From positions 5,533,001-5,597,000 of the forward strand of contig NZ_JAVIWK010000001.1 in the NCBI RefSeq assembly GCF_034314165.1: a DNA stretch of 64,000 nt. The letters are read 5' to 3'. Numbering within the stretch: position 1 is the stretch's first letter; every line of letters starts with the position of its first letter. The stretch is from Pseudomonas sp. Bout1 (GTDB lineage: Bacteria; Pseudomonadota; Gammaproteobacteria; Pseudomonadales; Pseudomonadaceae). Positions 15,819 through 25,403 of this stretch are shown here, in pieces. The notes under the pieces are model-generated. The model worked only from the letters and a program-made list of their open reading frames with translations, did no database searches and was not told the origin of the DNA. The translations under genes and the position numbers were made by a program.

Positions 15819-16484
15819 TCAGTCCAGCAGAGCCAGCGCCTCGGCGGTGGTTTCCTGGATACGCGCCCAGTCGCCGTTCTTGACCCACTCCGGGTCCAGC
15901 ATCCAGCTACCGCCCACGCACATCACATTCTTCAAGGCCATGTAGCTCTTGATGTTGGCCGGACCAACACCACCAGTCGGGCAGAATTTCACTTCGCCAA
16001 ACGGCCCGCCCAAGGCTTTAATGGCCGCCACACCCCCACTGACCTCCGCCGGAAACAGCTTGAAGCGCCGATAACCCAGGCCATAACCCTCCATGATCCC
16101 GGACGCATTGCTGATACCAGGCAACAGCGGAATCGAGCTGTGTACCGACGCCTCCAGCAGATCACGGGTGATCCCAGGGGTGACAATAAATTGCGAACCA
16201 GCCACTTCGGCCGCTTCGAGCATCTGGCGATCCAGCACAGTACCAGCACCGGTACACAGCTCCGGACGCTGCTCACGCAACACCTGGATGGCCTTGAGGC
16301 CGAACTGCGAACGCAGCGTCACTTCCAGTGCGGTCAAACCACCGGCAGCCAAGGCATCAGCCAGGGGCAGAATGTCCTGTTCACGGGCAATGGTGATCAC
16401 CGGCAGGATCCGCGCTTTTGCGCAGAGGCTGTCGATCAAGGCAACTTTGTCCGCCATGGAAACGGTAGGTTGAGGGCTGTTCAT
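15819..16484 (-). CDS. eda: KDPG aldolase (2-dehydro-3-deoxy-phosphogluconate aldolase)
   Basis: This 221-residue class I aldolase splits KDPG to pyruvate and glyceraldehyde-3-phosphate, the last Entner-Doudoroff step. The general-base Glu sits in LTALEVTLRS (~50), the Schiff-base Lys in RRFKLFPAEVSGG (~137), and a phosphate-binding loop in FCPTGGVG (~160). I start it at ATG 16484 (MNSPQPTV), with AAGGAT 9 nt upstream; ATG 16505 overlaps the pgl stop by 4 bp and is an alternative. It is the third gene of zwf-pgl-eda. Confidence 0.93.
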   Translation of the reverse strand: MNSPQPTVSMADKVALIDSLCAKARILPVITIAREQDILPLADALAAGGLTALEVTLRSQFGLKAIQVLREQRPELCTGAGTVLDRQMLEAAEVAGSQFIVTPGITRDLLEASVHSSIPLLPGISNASGIMEGYGLGYRRFKLFPAEVSGGVAAIKALGGPFGEVKFCPTGGVGPANIKSYMALKNVMCVGGSWMLDPEWVKNGDWARIQETTAEALALLD

Positions 16485-16501
16485 CGCGGCTGATCCTTGG
16501 C

Positions 16502-17215
16502 TCATGGGCACCAGTAAATCTCTAAAGTAGGTTGCAAAAACGCGCGTATCGGCATGGCAGCAACGTCGTCACTGGCCAGCGCGGCGCTCAAGGTGGTCAA
16601 TTTCGAACTGCCGGAAATCGACAGTACGGTGTAGTGGGCGGTGGCCAACAACGCGCGACTCATGGTCAGGCGCTGGTGCGGCACGGTCGGCGCCAGCATC
16701 GGCCAGCAACGACGGCTGCCATCCGGCTTCAAGGCGTCAGCCAGGTTCGGGCTGTTGGGGAACAGCGACGCGGTGTGGCCGTCGTCGCCCATGCCCAATA
16801 CCAGCACGTCAATCGCCGGCAACTCAGCCAGCAGGCGATCGGCCTGCTCGGCCGCCTGGTCAAGGGTGGCGGCAACGCTGTACAGGCTCAAAAACTTCGC
16901 CTTGGCCGCCGGGCCTTGCAGCAAATACTTTTTCAGCAGGCCGGCATTGCTGTCGGCATGTTCCACCGGCACCCAGCGCTCGTCGGCCAGGGTGATGGTC
17001 ACCTTGGACCAGTCCAGGCCTTGCTGGGCAAGGTTCTGGAAGAACGCCACCGGGCTGCGCCCACCGGACACTACCAGGGTCGCTTCACCGCGGGCACTGA
17101 TGGCCGTGCGCAGTTGTTCTGCCACGTCGTTGGCCAAGCCATCGGCCAGCAGCACCGGGTTGCGGTACTCATGGGCCGTCACGCCCTGAGGCAGTTTCAA
17201 ATCAGATATCGCCAT
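16502..17215 (-). CDS. pgl: 6-phosphogluconolactonase
   Basis: This 237-residue protein of the NagB/DevB family hydrolyses 6-phosphogluconolactone. Conserved blocks are [15 protein letters not shown] (~43-57), [11 protein letters not shown] (~74) and [20 protein letters not shown] (~135-154). It overlaps the end of zwf by 14 bp, so translation is coupled, and it is followed by eda. Confidence 0.94.
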   Translation of the reverse strand: MAISDLKLPQGVTAHEYRNPVLLADGLANDVAEQLRTAISARGEATLVVSGGRSPVAFFQNLAQQGLDWSKVTITLADERWVPVEHADSNAGLLKKYLLQGPAAKAKFLSLYSVAATLDQAAEQADRLLAELPAIDVLVLGMGDDGHTASLFPNSPNLADALKPDGSRRCWPMLAPTVPHQRLTMSRALLATAHYTVLSISGSSKLTTLSAALASDDVAAMPIRAFLQPTLEIYWCP

Positions 17216-18668
17216 ACCAAGACCTCCCGTCCCGCGTGATCAGTGCAATCGAGCTCATCGGCCCCCAGGACCCCGCCGCGTACGGCTTGGGCGCATCACC
17301 GGATTTTTTCCACCCGGCAATCAGCTGGTCACACCACTTCCACGCGGCTTCGATTTCATCTTTGCGCACAAACAGGTTCTGGTTGCCACGCATTACTTCC
17401 AGCAACAACCGCTCGTAGGCATCGGGAATCCGTGCGCTGCGATAAGTGTCGGAAAAATTCAGTTGCAGCGGGCCGCTGCGCAGTTGCATGCCCTTGTCCA
17501 GGCCCTGCTCCTTGGTCATCACGCGCAAGGAAATACCTTCGTCCGGCTGCAGGCGAATGATCAGTTTGTTGCTGATCTGCAAACGCTGCTCGGGGGCGAA
17601 GATGTAGTGGGACGGTTCCTTGAAGTGGATGACGATCTGCGACAGCTTTTGCGGCATGCGCTTGCCCGTACGCAGGTAGAACGGCACCCCGGCCCAACGC
17701 CAGTTACGAATGTCGGCACGCAGGGCGACGAAGGTTTCGGTGTCGCTCTGGGTGTTGGAGTTCTCTTCTTCCAGGTAACCCGGCACCGGCTTGCCGGCGC
17801 TGTAGCCCGCAATATATTGGCCGCGCACAACCTGGGTGGTCAGGCCGTCCGGGCTGATGGGCGCCAGGGCCTTGAGCACCTTGACCTTCTCGTCACGGAT
17901 ACTGTCGGCAGACAGGTCGGCCGGCGGGTCCATGGCGATCAGGCACAGCAGCTGCAGCAGGTGGTTCTGGATCATGTCGCGCAGTTGCCCGGCCTTGTCG
18001 AAATAGCCCCAGCGACCTTCGATGCCTACCTGCTCGGCCACGGTGATTTCCACGTGGGAGATGTAGTTCTGGTTCCACTGGGTTTCAAACAGGCTGTTGG
18101 CAAAACGCAGGGCGATCAGGTTCTGGACGGTTTCTTTGCCCAAGTAGTGGTCGATGCGGTAAGTGCGGTTTTCCGGGAAAAACTGCGCCACGGCGTCGTT
18201 GACCTTGCGCGAGGAATCCAGGTCCGAGCCGATGGGTTTTTCCAGGACAACCCGGGTGTTTTCCGCAAGACCGACCTTGGACAGGTTCTCGCAGATCGCC
18301 CCGTACACCGCCGCCGGCGTGGCGAAGTAGGCAATCAGGCGTTGCACGGTGCCGGCTTTTTCCGCCAGGGCGACGTAATCGTCGGCCTTCAGGAAGTCGA
18401 CGTGCAGGTACGTCAGGCGGGCCAGGAAACGCTGGGCGACGGTTTCGTCGAGTTCCTTGCCAACGTAGCTGCGCAATTCTTTTTCGATGTGGGCCAGGTG
18501 CTGTTGTTCGGAACCGGCCTCACGGGCCAGAGCCAGGATGCGCGTGTCTTCGTGCAGGAGGCCCGCGCCATCGAGTTGATAGAGGGCAGGAAATAACTTG
18601 CGCAGCGCCAGATCACCCAAGGCGCCAAACAGGGCAAAGGTGCAGGGTTCTACGGTTATCGAAGGCAT
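17202..18668 (-). CDS. zwf: Glucose-6-phosphate 1-dehydrogenase
   Basis: This 488-residue enzyme oxidises glucose-6-phosphate to the lactone with NAD(P)+. The dinucleotide motif is [21 protein letters not shown] (~13-33). The substrate-site signature [13 protein letters not shown] lies near 169-181 and the conserved EKPIGSD near 146. It heads the zwf-pgl-eda operon, which in pseudomonads is repressed by HexR and released by KDPG. hexR is transcribed divergently, 209 bp away. Confidence 0.96.
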   Translation of the reverse strand: MPSITVEPCTFALFGALGDLALRKLFPALYQLDGAGLLHEDTRILALAREAGSEQQHLAHIEKELRSYVGKELDETVAQRFLARLTYLHVDFLKADDYVALAEKAGTVQRLIAYFATPAAVYGAICENLSKVGLAENTRVVLEKPIGSDLDSSRKVNDAVAQFFPENRTYRIDHYLGKETVQNLIALRFANSLFETQWNQNYISHVEITVAEQVGIEGRWGYFDKAGQLRDMIQNHLLQLLCLIAMDPPADLSADSIRDEKVKVLKALAPISPDGLTTQVVRGQYIAGYSAGKPVPGYLEEENSNTQSDTETFVALRADIRNWRWAGVPFYLRTGKRMPQKLSQIVIHFKEPSHYIFAPEQRLQISNKLIIRLQPDEGISLRVMTKEQGLDKGMQLRSGPLQLNFSDTYRSARIPDAYERLLLEVMRGNQNLFVRKDEIEAAWKWCDQLIAGWKKSGDAPKPYAAGSWGPMSSIALITRDGRSWYGDI

Positions 18669-18733
18669 GATGTTTGTTCTTTTATCAAGTTAAGCTACAA
18701 ATACCTTTTTTTAAGGCATCACTCAAGGAAAAA

Positions 18734-18749
18734 TGTAGTAATAACCACA
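18734..18749. promoter_or_regulatory. Candidate HexR operator between zwf and hexR
   Basis: TGTAGT-AATA-ACCACA is an imperfect inverted repeat (TGTRGT half-sites) in the zwf-hexR divergent region, 66-81 bp before the zwf start. Known HexR sites are TTGT...ACAA-type palindromes. The spacing here is one base longer than the usual motif as I recall it, so the assignment is tentative. Confidence 0.45.
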
Positions 18750-18877
18750 ACATTTTCCCGAAAAACGTATTCCGAGTGGTGGTGTTCAACTACCCTCAGT
18801 AGGATAGGCCACCGCAAAGGGCCGCTCGTCGATTGGTTGACGACCCTTATTTGCATCGTCGCCCTAAGGAAACATGA

Positions 18878-19747
18878 ATGGACCGCGTGCGAAATCTACT
18901 GGAACAGATCCAGAAACGCCTCGAAGAACTGAACAAGGCTGAACGTAAAGTCGCCGAGGTCATCCTGCTCAACCCGCAGCAGGCGACCCGCTTCTCTATC
19001 GCCGCCCTCGCCCAGGCCGCTTCGGTCAGCGAACCTACCGTGAACCGCTTCTGCCGCTCGTTCGGCGTGAGCGGTTACCCTGAACTTAAATTGCAGCTGG
19101 CGCAAAGCCTGGCCAGTGGCGCGGCGTACGTCAGCCGTGCGGTGGAGGCCGATGATAACCCTGAGGCCTACACCCAGAAGATTTTTGGCAGCGCCATCGC
19201 CTCCCTCGACAGCGCCTGCCAGGCCCTGGACCCGAACCTGATCAGCAAGGCCGTCGACCTGCTGATCCAGGCCCGGCAGATCCACTTCTTTGGCTTGGGG
19301 GCTTCGGCGCCGGTGGCCATGGACGCGCTGCACAAGTTTTTCCGTTTCAACCTGTCGGTCACGGCGCATGCCGATGTGCTGATGCAACGGATGATCGCCT
19401 CGGTGGCGCATACCGGGGAGTTGTTCGTGATCATTTCCTACACCGGGCGTACCCGTGAGTTGGTGGAAGTGGCGCGTATCGCGCGGGAAAATGGCGCGTC
19501 GGTACTGGGTGTGACCGCCGAGAACTCACCGCTGGCCAAGGTCAGTACTGTGAGCCTGAACATTCCGCTGCCGGAAGACACCGACATCTACATGCCGATG
19601 ACCTCGCGGATCATTCAGTTGACCGTACTGGATGTGCTGGCCACCGGTATGACCTTGCGCCGCGGGGTGGATTTCCAGCCGCATTTGCGCAAGATCAAGG
19701 AGAGCTTGAACGACAGCCGGTACCCGGTTGGGGACGAGCTCAACTAG
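18878..19747 (+). CDS. hexR: Transcriptional regulator HexR (RpiR family)
   Basis: This 289-residue repressor has an N-terminal RpiR helix-turn-helix ([24 protein letters not shown], ~42-65) and a C-terminal SIS sugar-phosphate-binding domain ([22 protein letters not shown], ~138-159; [15 protein letters not shown], ~186). KDPG binding in the SIS domain releases HexR from the zwf operon and other central carbon genes. Its divergent placement from zwf-pgl-eda is the conserved Pseudomonas arrangement. Confidence 0.95.
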   Translation: MDRVRNLLEQIQKRLEELNKAERKVAEVILLNPQQATRFSIAALAQAASVSEPTVNRFCRSFGVSGYPELKLQLAQSLASGAAYVSRAVEADDNPEAYTQKIFGSAIASLDSACQALDPNLISKAVDLLIQARQIHFFGLGASAPVAMDALHKFFRFNLSVTAHADVLMQRMIASVAHTGELFVIISYTGRTRELVEVARIARENGASVLGVTAENSPLAKVSTVSLNIPLPEDTDIYMPMTSRIIQLTVLDVLATGMTLRRGVDFQPHLRKIKESLNDSRYPVGDELN

Positions 19748-19777
19748 TTCGGAATCTACAGCGACTGTGCCGGCCTC

Positions 19778-19911
19778 TGTGGTGAGCGGGCTTGCCCCGC
19801 GCTGGGCCGCGCAGCGGCCCCAAAATCAGCCATCTAAATCTGTCTGAAAGATCGCATCGATCTTACTGGGGCTGCTGCGCAGCCCAACGGGGGACAAGCC
19901 CCCTCACCACA
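19778..19911. repeat. REP doublet between hexR and the mutarotase gene
   Basis: TGTGGTGAGCGGGCTTGCCC with a GGGCCGCGCAGCGGCCC hairpin on the left faces GGGGCTGCTGCGCAGCCC and GGGGACAAGCCCCCTCACCACA on the right. It lies between convergent genes and may act as a shared transcript end. Confidence 0.88.
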
Positions 19912-19930
19912 AAAAGCCATTGCCATACCG

Positions 19931-20776
19931 CTAAATCCCGGCCCGCGCCTGCAAACTCAAATGCGCCCGTTCCCCCGGCGCCAAACTCGCCCCGGCCATC
20001 GCCGACTCCACGCACACAAACCCCGAAGCCTCGTTGAAACTCACCCCCAGCAGCGGCCGGCTTCCCGGGTGCCACACCACCGTGTCGGCGCTGTCGCCAG
20101 TGTCGATGCACAGCTCGCGCTGCCAGGCATGGTCTTTAAGGTGCAATTCACCGTCGTGCTGGAACACCCGCTGGCAGCCGCCATCGACCCGCAATTCACC
20201 TTCCTGCTGGCAAGCCTGGCGATTGAGCTGGTCGTAACCTTGCGCCCCGTCCAGCCCAGACAGCGCTATCTCACCCACGTTGCCAATCCGCCAGTAGGCG
20301 TGCAAAGCATGACTGAGCTGGCACGGCAGTTCGTCCTGATGCTCGGTGGCCAGGCGCAGTTCCAGGGTTTCCCCCAGGTGTGCATGCAGGTCCACTTGCC
20401 AATCGCATAGCTTCAATTGCCAGTGCAAACGCACGCCGTCGTCGTCGGTGCTGCTGTCGAGCAGTTTCCAGTCGATCAGCCGCGCCCAACCATGGGACGG
20501 CCAGGCGTTTTCGCTGGGATGGCGGCCATACCATGGCCAACACACCGGCACGCCGCCACGAATGGCGCCGACCTGCGGCCACTTGGCCGCGCACCACAGC
20601 CAGGGTTTCTGGCCCGTGGGCTGGAAGTGCAGCAGTTGCGCACCCTGGCGACTGAACACCGCCTGGCACAGCGGATGATCGATCACCAGCACATCGCGCA
20701 TCTGAAAGCGCTCCCAGGCGAATACAGGCCGCTCGCGCAGGGATTTGAAAAAGCGTTGCAGCGGATGCTCATGCAT
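19931..20776 (-). CDS. yeaD: D-hexose-6-phosphate mutarotase (YeaD-like aldose epimerase)
   Basis: This 281-residue galactose-mutarotase-fold protein interconverts alpha and beta hexose-6-phosphates. Visible elements are GAQLLHFQPTGQKPWLW (~47), GGVPVCWPWYG (~77), SHGWARL (~96), the His in LSHALHAYWRIG (~160) and the C-terminal FVCVESA (~258). I start it at ATG 20776 (MHEHPLQRFF), because further upstream the frame runs into a REPIN. It lies between the HexR and OprB genes, fitting glucose use. Confidence 0.85.
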   Translation of the reverse strand: MHEHPLQRFFKSLRERPVFAWERFQMRDVLVIDHPLCQAVFSRQGAQLLHFQPTGQKPWLWCAAKWPQVGAIRGGVPVCWPWYGRHPSENAWPSHGWARLIDWKLLDSSTDDDGVRLHWQLKLCDWQVDLHAHLGETLELRLATEHQDELPCQLSHALHAYWRIGNVGEIALSGLDGAQGYDQLNRQACQQEGELRVDGGCQRVFQHDGELHLKDHAWQRELCIDTGDSADTVVWHPGSRPLLGVSFNEASGFVCVESAMAGASLAPGERAHLSLQARAGI

Positions 20777-20798
20777 GTGCCACGGTCCTGAATAACTT

Positions 20799-20884
20799 TG
20801 CAGGAGCTGGCTTGCCTGCGATGGCATCGCCTCGGTGTGCCAGAAACACCGCGGGGCTCGCATCGCAGGCAAGCCAGCTCCCAC
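20799..20884. repeat. REPIN between oprB and yeaD
   Basis: GCAGGAGCTGGCTTGCCTGCG and its inverted partner CGCAGGCAAGCCAGCTCCCAC enclose a small GATGGCATCGCC...hairpin. It begins 22 bp before the mutarotase start and directly follows the oprB terminator. Confidence 0.9.
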
Positions 20885-20886
20885 AC

Positions 20887-20916
20887 AAAAAAAAGCGGAT
20901 AGCCATGGCTATCCGC
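20887..20916 (-). terminator. Intrinsic terminator after oprB
   Basis: The 22-bp perfect palindrome GCGGATAGCCATGGCTATCCGC is followed on the minus strand by eight T. It lies about 38 bp after the oprB stop codon and should end the gts-oprB transcript before yeaD. Confidence 0.85.
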
Positions 20917-20954
20917 AAAATGCGCACAGAGAGAAGGAGCTTATCGCAACAGCG

Positions 20955-22301
20955 TTAGAACGTAGACTGAATTTTCAGGCCCGCTACTACCGCGTTGTCG
21001 ACTTGCTTAACACCACCTGGGTTGGCGATGTATTGCAGGTTAGGACGCACAGTCAGCCAGTTGGTAACGTGGAAGCCGTAGTTGAGTTCGACGTTGTATT
21101 CGGTGTTACGCAGTGGTGCGTAGCCCGATTGGTCGTAATCGGTGAAACCGCCAGCCGCGTTGAGCAACTCAGCGTTTTTCTTCACGTCACTGTTGGCGTG
21201 GATACGGGACACACCGATGCCCACGTCATCTTTTGCACGGGCGTCGAATGGGCCTTTATACACAAGCATCAACGACTGGTAGTTGTCGACCAGGTTGGTG
21301 TCTTTGTCGTGGAAGGTCACGTTGGCCGCGATGTTCAAGCCGCGGGTAGCGTCGCCATTGTGCGTGGTGAGTTGCTGTTGCAAAACGCCCCAGTAACCGC
21401 TTTTGCTGCTGCGAACGCGGAAGGCTGCGCCCGTGGTGCCAGCATCGTTACCGTTAACGTCTTCACGTACGTCGGTAGCGTCGGCGGTGCTCTTGTAGTA
21501 ACCCACACGGTATTCGCCCGGCAGGCCATTGACCTTAGGCGACCAGACCAATTCCACCGGCAATACGGTGCCCTTGGTGCCGCTGCCGCTGAGTTTGAAG
21601 CCGTTGCCGTGCTCCAGTTGCGACGGGTTCTGGTTGTACGCACCGATTTGCGCATACAGCTCAGGCGTGATGTTGTACTTCACGCGGATAGCCGCCTGGC
21701 TGACGGGCCAGTTGTACCAGGTGTTTACATAGTTACCGACCTGCGAGCCACAGAACGACAGGTTCTGGAAGTCGCACGGGAAGGTGTTGAAGTCTTCGCC
21801 TTCACCGAAGTAACCGAGTTTCACATCCAGCTTGTTGTCGAACATCTGGTGCTGGATCCAGAACTGGGTCAGACGCACCATGTGGCCTCGGCCGTCGACT
21901 TCTTGAGACGAACTCAAGGTGCCGGCACGCGGGTCACCGATACGGTCGTTGGAGATGTTCGCACCATTACGATTGGTCAACTGGATCTTGGCCTGGGTGT
22001 TATCCCAGCCCCACAGCTTTTGCAGGTCCAGTGCCACGCCCAGACCGAATTGGTCGGCGTAACGGGCAGTCTTGTCGTTGTTGTAGCCACCGCTGAGGTT
22101 GCCACCGACTTCACCGACGTAATCCGCCTTGATGTCGATACCTTGCTCGATCAGCTTGGTACGCTCGCCGCCCCAATCACCGGTCATCCATTTGGAATCG
22201 GCGCTGAATGCGTCGTCCGCCATCGCATTGGCGGACAGTACCAGGGCTGCTGCTGCTGACAGTTGGCAGATCAGCCGGGTGTTGTTGTGTTGCTTTTTCA
22301 T
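20955..22301 (-). CDS. oprB: Carbohydrate-selective porin OprB
   Basis: This 448-residue outer-membrane porin has a signal peptide ending ...SANAMA and the family start FSADSKWMTGDWGGERTKL. The C-terminus GLKIQSTF ends in the Phe expected of an outer-membrane beta barrel. OprB lets glucose and other sugars into the periplasm for capture by GtsA. It follows gtsD after about 100 bp containing a small hairpin, and is the last gene of the transport operon. Confidence 0.94.
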   Translation of the reverse strand: MKKQHNNTRLICQLSAAAALVLSANAMADDAFSADSKWMTGDWGGERTKLIEQGIDIKADYVGEVGGNLSGGYNNDKTARYADQFGLGVALDLQKLWGWDNTQAKIQLTNRNGANISNDRIGDPRAGTLSSSQEVDGRGHMVRLTQFWIQHQMFDNKLDVKLGYFGEGEDFNTFPCDFQNLSFCGSQVGNYVNTWYNWPVSQAAIRVKYNITPELYAQIGAYNQNPSQLEHGNGFKLSGSGTKGTVLPVELVWSPKVNGLPGEYRVGYYKSTADATDVREDVNGNDAGTTGAAFRVRSSKSGYWGVLQQQLTTHNGDATRGLNIAANVTFHDKDTNLVDNYQSLMLVYKGPFDARAKDDVGIGVSRIHANSDVKKNAELLNAAGGFTDYDQSGYAPLRNTEYNVELNYGFHVTNWLTVRPNLQYIANPGGVKQVDNAVVAGLKIQSTF

Positions 22302-22359
22302 CCCTACATCCTCGTCTTTATTGTTATTAACTGTTTTTATCTAACGCGGTTTACTTCTT

Positions 22360-22379
22360 TGTGGGAGAGCACTCCCACA
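22360..22379. other. Perfect hairpin in the gtsD-oprB gap
   Basis: TGTGGGAG-AGCA-CTCCCACA is an 8-bp perfect stem with a tetraloop, resembling one bare REP tip. No T tract follows on the minus strand, so it is more likely an RNA-stability or partial-read-through element than a full terminator. Confidence 0.55.
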
Positions 22380-22405
22380 AAAGCCCCTACACATCATTTG
22401 AATCT

Positions 22406-23566
22406 TCAGCGTCCCTTGAATTGAGCAACGTTGTCGGCACGGTCCTGTGCGGGCAACGAAGTGGCAGTGCCCAGGCGCTCGCCGGTCTTGGCGTCGAACA
22501 GCAACACCTTGGCCGGGTCGAACTGCAAGGTCAGGGTCTCGCCCACTTGCGGCGCCACATCGGGCGCCAGGCGGCAGCAGACCTTGGTTTCATTGATTTG
22601 CACAAACACCAGAGTGTCCGGGCCGGTCGGCTCGGTGACTTGCACCTCGGCCCGAATGGTCGGCGCGCCGGTGGCTTCGGCGGCGGCCAGCACGATCTGC
22701 TCCGGGCGCAGGCCCAGGATCACTTCGCGGTCTTCAAGGCCGGCATCGGTCATGTTCAGCGGCAATTCACAGCGTGCCTGGCCGCTGTCCAGCAACGCCA
22801 CCAGGCGGCCGTCCTTGCGTTGCAGGCGCAGTGGAATGAAGTTCATCGGCGGCGAACCGATAAAGCTTGCCACAAACAGGTTGGCCGGGTCGTTGTAGAT
22901 CTCTTTCGGCGTGCCGAACTGCTGGATGATGCCGTCCTTCATCACCGCCACTTTGTCGCCCAGGGTCATCGCTTCGATCTGATCGTGGGTGACGTAGACG
23001 GTGGTGGTTTTCAGACGCTGGTGCATCAGTTTCATTTCGGTACGCATCTCGACCCGCAGCTTGGCGTCGAGGTTGGACAGCGGTTCGTCGAACAGGTAGA
23101 TCTTCGGCCGGCGCGCCAGCGCACGGCCCATGGCCACACGCTGTTGCTGGCCGCCGGAGAGCTGGCCCGGCTTGCGATTGAGCAGGTGCTCGATCTGCAG
23201 CAGCTTGGCCACGCGCGCCACTTCTTCATCGATCGCCGCCTGGGGCATCTTGCGAATCTTCAGGCCGAACTCGATGTTCTCGCGCACGCTCATGGTCGGG
23301 TACAGCGCGTAGGACTGGAACACCATGGCGATGTCGCGATCCTTGGGGCTCATGCCGCTGACGTCCTGGTCACCGATCATGATCGCGCCGCCGGTGATGT
23401 TTTCCAGGCCCGCGATGCAGTTCATCAAGGTCGATTTGCCGCAACCCGAAGGCCCGACCAGGATCAGGAACTCACCTTCCTTGATCGACAGTTCGATGTT
23501 CTTCAAGGTGTCCGGCAGGCCGGCACCGTAGGTCTTGTTTACGTTACGAAGTTCAAGCGTTGCCAT
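22406..23566 (-). CDS. gtsD: Glucose ABC transporter ATP-binding protein GtsD (MalK/UgpC type)
   Basis: This 386-residue ATPase has Walker [10 protein letters not shown] (~38-46), signature [15 protein letters not shown] (~134-148), Walker [13 protein letters not shown] (~154-165) and the switch VTHDQ (~189). A C-terminal TOBE/regulatory domain follows from about residue 240. It powers the GtsB/GtsC permeases for glucose uptake. The gene begins 2 bp after gtsC ends. Confidence 0.93.
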   Translation of the reverse strand: MATLELRNVNKTYGAGLPDTLKNIELSIKEGEFLILVGPSGCGKSTLMNCIAGLENITGGAIMIGDQDVSGMSPKDRDIAMVFQSYALYPTMSVRENIEFGLKIRKMPQAAIDEEVARVAKLLQIEHLLNRKPGQLSGGQQQRVAMGRALARRPKIYLFDEPLSNLDAKLRVEMRTEMKLMHQRLKTTTVYVTHDQIEAMTLGDKVAVMKDGIIQQFGTPKEIYNDPANLFVASFIGSPPMNFIPLRLQRKDGRLVALLDSGQARCELPLNMTDAGLEDREVILGLRPEQIVLAAAEATGAPTIRAEVQVTEPTGPDTLVFVQINETKVCCRLAPDVAPQVGETLTLQFDPAKVLLFDAKTGERLGTATSLPAQDRADNVAQFKGR

Positions 23567-23568
23567 GA

Positions 23569-24414
23569 TTACCCCTTGACCGCGCCGGCCGTCAGGCCGC
23601 GCACGAAATACTTGCCTGCGACCACATAGACCAGCAGGGTCGGCAGCCCGGCGATCATCGCCGCCGCCATATCAACGTTATATTCCTTGACCCCGGTGCT
23701 GGTGTTGACCAGGTTGTTCAGCGCCACTGTAATGGGCTGCGAATCACCGCTGGAGAACACCACGCCGAACAGGAAGTCGTTCCAGATCTGCGTGAACTGC
23801 CAGATCAGGCACACCATGATGATCGGTGTCGACATCGGCAGGATGATCAGGCGGAAGATCGTGAAGAACCCCGCGCCATCCAGGCGTGCCGCTTTCACCA
23901 GTGCATCGGGAATGCTCACGTAGTAGTTACGGAAGAACAGTGTAGTAAACGCCAGCCCGTAGACGATGTGCACGAACACCAGGCCCGTGGTGGTGCTGGC
24001 CAGGCCCATCTTGCCGAGGGTGAACGAGGCTGGCAGCAGCACGGTCTGGAACGGCAGGAAGCAGCCGAACAGCAACAGGCCGAAGAACAACTGCGAACCG
24101 CGAAAACGCCACATCGACAGCACGTAGCCGTTCAACGCACCGATGGCGGTGGAGATGAGTACGGCCGGCACGGTGATCTTGATCGAGTTCCAGAAGTAAC
24201 CGTCAACCGTGGCCCAGGCTTTCACCCAGCCGATGCCGGTGACCACGGTGGGCCAACTCAACAGGTTGCCGGTGCTGATGTCTTCCGGGGTCTTGAAGCT
24301 GGTCAGCAACATGACCACCAACGGCACCAGGTACAGCAGGACAGCGAGGATCAGCACCGCGTAGATCGCGATGCGGCTCAGGCTGATGGCAGGTTTGCCG
24401 GCGAGACTAGTCAT
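23569..24414 (-). CDS. gtsC: Glucose ABC transporter permease GtsC
   Basis: This 281-residue inner-membrane protein has about six transmembrane segments. The EAA-type coupling loop LVKAARLDGAGFFTIFRLIILP lies near 186-207 and is the contact with GtsD. It belongs to the MalG family. It overlaps gtsB by 8 bp and is followed by gtsD after 2 bp. Confidence 0.92.
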   Translation of the reverse strand: MTSLAGKPAISLSRIAIYAVLILAVLLYLVPLVVMLLTSFKTPEDISTGNLLSWPTVVTGIGWVKAWATVDGYFWNSIKITVPAVLISTAIGALNGYVLSMWRFRGSQLFFGLLLFGCFLPFQTVLLPASFTLGKMGLASTTTGLVFVHIVYGLAFTTLFFRNYYVSIPDALVKAARLDGAGFFTIFRLIILPMSTPIIMVCLIWQFTQIWNDFLFGVVFSSGDSQPITVALNNLVNTSTGVKEYNVDMAAAMIAGLPTLLVYVVAGKYFVRGLTAGAVKG

Positions 24415-25315
24415 TACGCTTGGTCCTTAGCTCGGAGTACAGGTAAGGCACGATGATTGCGAGAATCGCACCGAGCATCAGAATCGCACTGGCCGAACCC
24501 ATGCCCATCTGGCCACGGCTGAAGGTGAACGAATACATGAACATCGCCGGCAGGTCGGAGGAGTAACCCGGACCACCCGCGGTCATGGCCGCCACCAGGT
24601 CGAAACTCTTGATCGCGATGTGCGCCAGAATCATCACCGCACTGAAGAACACCGGACGCAGGCTTGGCAGCACCACTTTCCAGTAGATGCGCGGCATGCT
24701 CGCGCCGTCGATCTGCGCCGCACGGATGATCGATTGGTCAACACCGCGCAGGCCGGCAAGGAACATCGCCATGATGAAGCCCGAGGCTTGCCACACAGCG
24801 GCGATCACCAGGCAATACACCACACGGTCCGGGTCGATCAGCCAGTCCAGGCGAAAGCCTTCCCAGCCCCAGTCACGCAGCAATTTGTCCAGACCCATGC
24901 CCGGGTTGAGCAGCCATTTCCAGGCGGTACCGGTGACGATCATCGAGAGCGCCATCGGGTACAGGTAAATGGTGCGGATAAAGCCTTCACGACGGATTTT
25001 CTGGTCGAGGAAAATCGCCAGGGTCACGCCGATCACCAACGTGATGCCGATGAACATGCCACCGAACACCGCCAGGTTCTTGCTCGCGACCCACCAGCGG
25101 TCGTTGTCGAACAAGCGCGCATATTGAGCCAGGCCTACGAACTTGTAGGTCGGCAAGAAAGTCGAGTTAGTGAACGACAGCACGAACGTCCACAGGATGT
25201 AGCCATAGAAGCCCACCAGAACGATGAACATGCTCGGCGCCAGCACCAGTTTGGGTAGCCAGCGCTGCAGTGCATCGAACGGCGAGGCTTTGCTGAACAC
25301 AGCAACAGAACTCAT
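24407..25315 (-). CDS. gtsB: Glucose ABC transporter permease GtsB
   Basis: This 302-residue MalF-family permease has hydrophobic segments beginning near residues 24, 80, 115, 165, 215 and 270. Its coupling loop is SIIRAAQIDGASMPRIYWKVVLP (~203-225). It pairs with GtsC. An imperfect hairpin lies in the 88-bp gap before it, after gtsA, a common way to make more binding protein than permease. Confidence 0.92.
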   Translation of the reverse strand: MSSVAVFSKASPFDALQRWLPKLVLAPSMFIVLVGFYGYILWTFVLSFTNSTFLPTYKFVGLAQYARLFDNDRWWVASKNLAVFGGMFIGITLVIGVTLAIFLDQKIRREGFIRTIYLYPMALSMIVTGTAWKWLLNPGMGLDKLLRDWGWEGFRLDWLIDPDRVVYCLVIAAVWQASGFIMAMFLAGLRGVDQSIIRAAQIDGASMPRIYWKVVLPSLRPVFFSAVMILAHIAIKSFDLVAAMTAGGPGYSSDLPAMFMYSFTFSRGQMGMGSASAILMLGAILAIIVPYLYSELRTKRND

Positions 25316-25355
25316 GGGAAAATCCAGTACAGGGAAATAGGACTACAGGAACATG

Positions 25356-25386
25356 CCTTGCAGGGGTTAGGGGTCCCCCCACAAGG
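25356..25386 (-). other. Intercistronic hairpin between gtsA and gtsB
   Basis: CCTTG and CAAGG enclose an inner GGGG/CCCC stem. It lies just after the gtsA stop codon and has no T run. Such stem-loops after a binding-protein gene stabilise the upstream mRNA; that role here is inference. Confidence 0.5.
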
Positions 25387-25403
25387 CCATTCAGTACTAA
25401 CCG

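Noticed and set aside
22360..22379. Intrinsic terminator between gtsD and oprB
   Set aside because: There is no T run on the minus strand, and oprB is expected to be read with the gts genes. I list it only as a hairpin.
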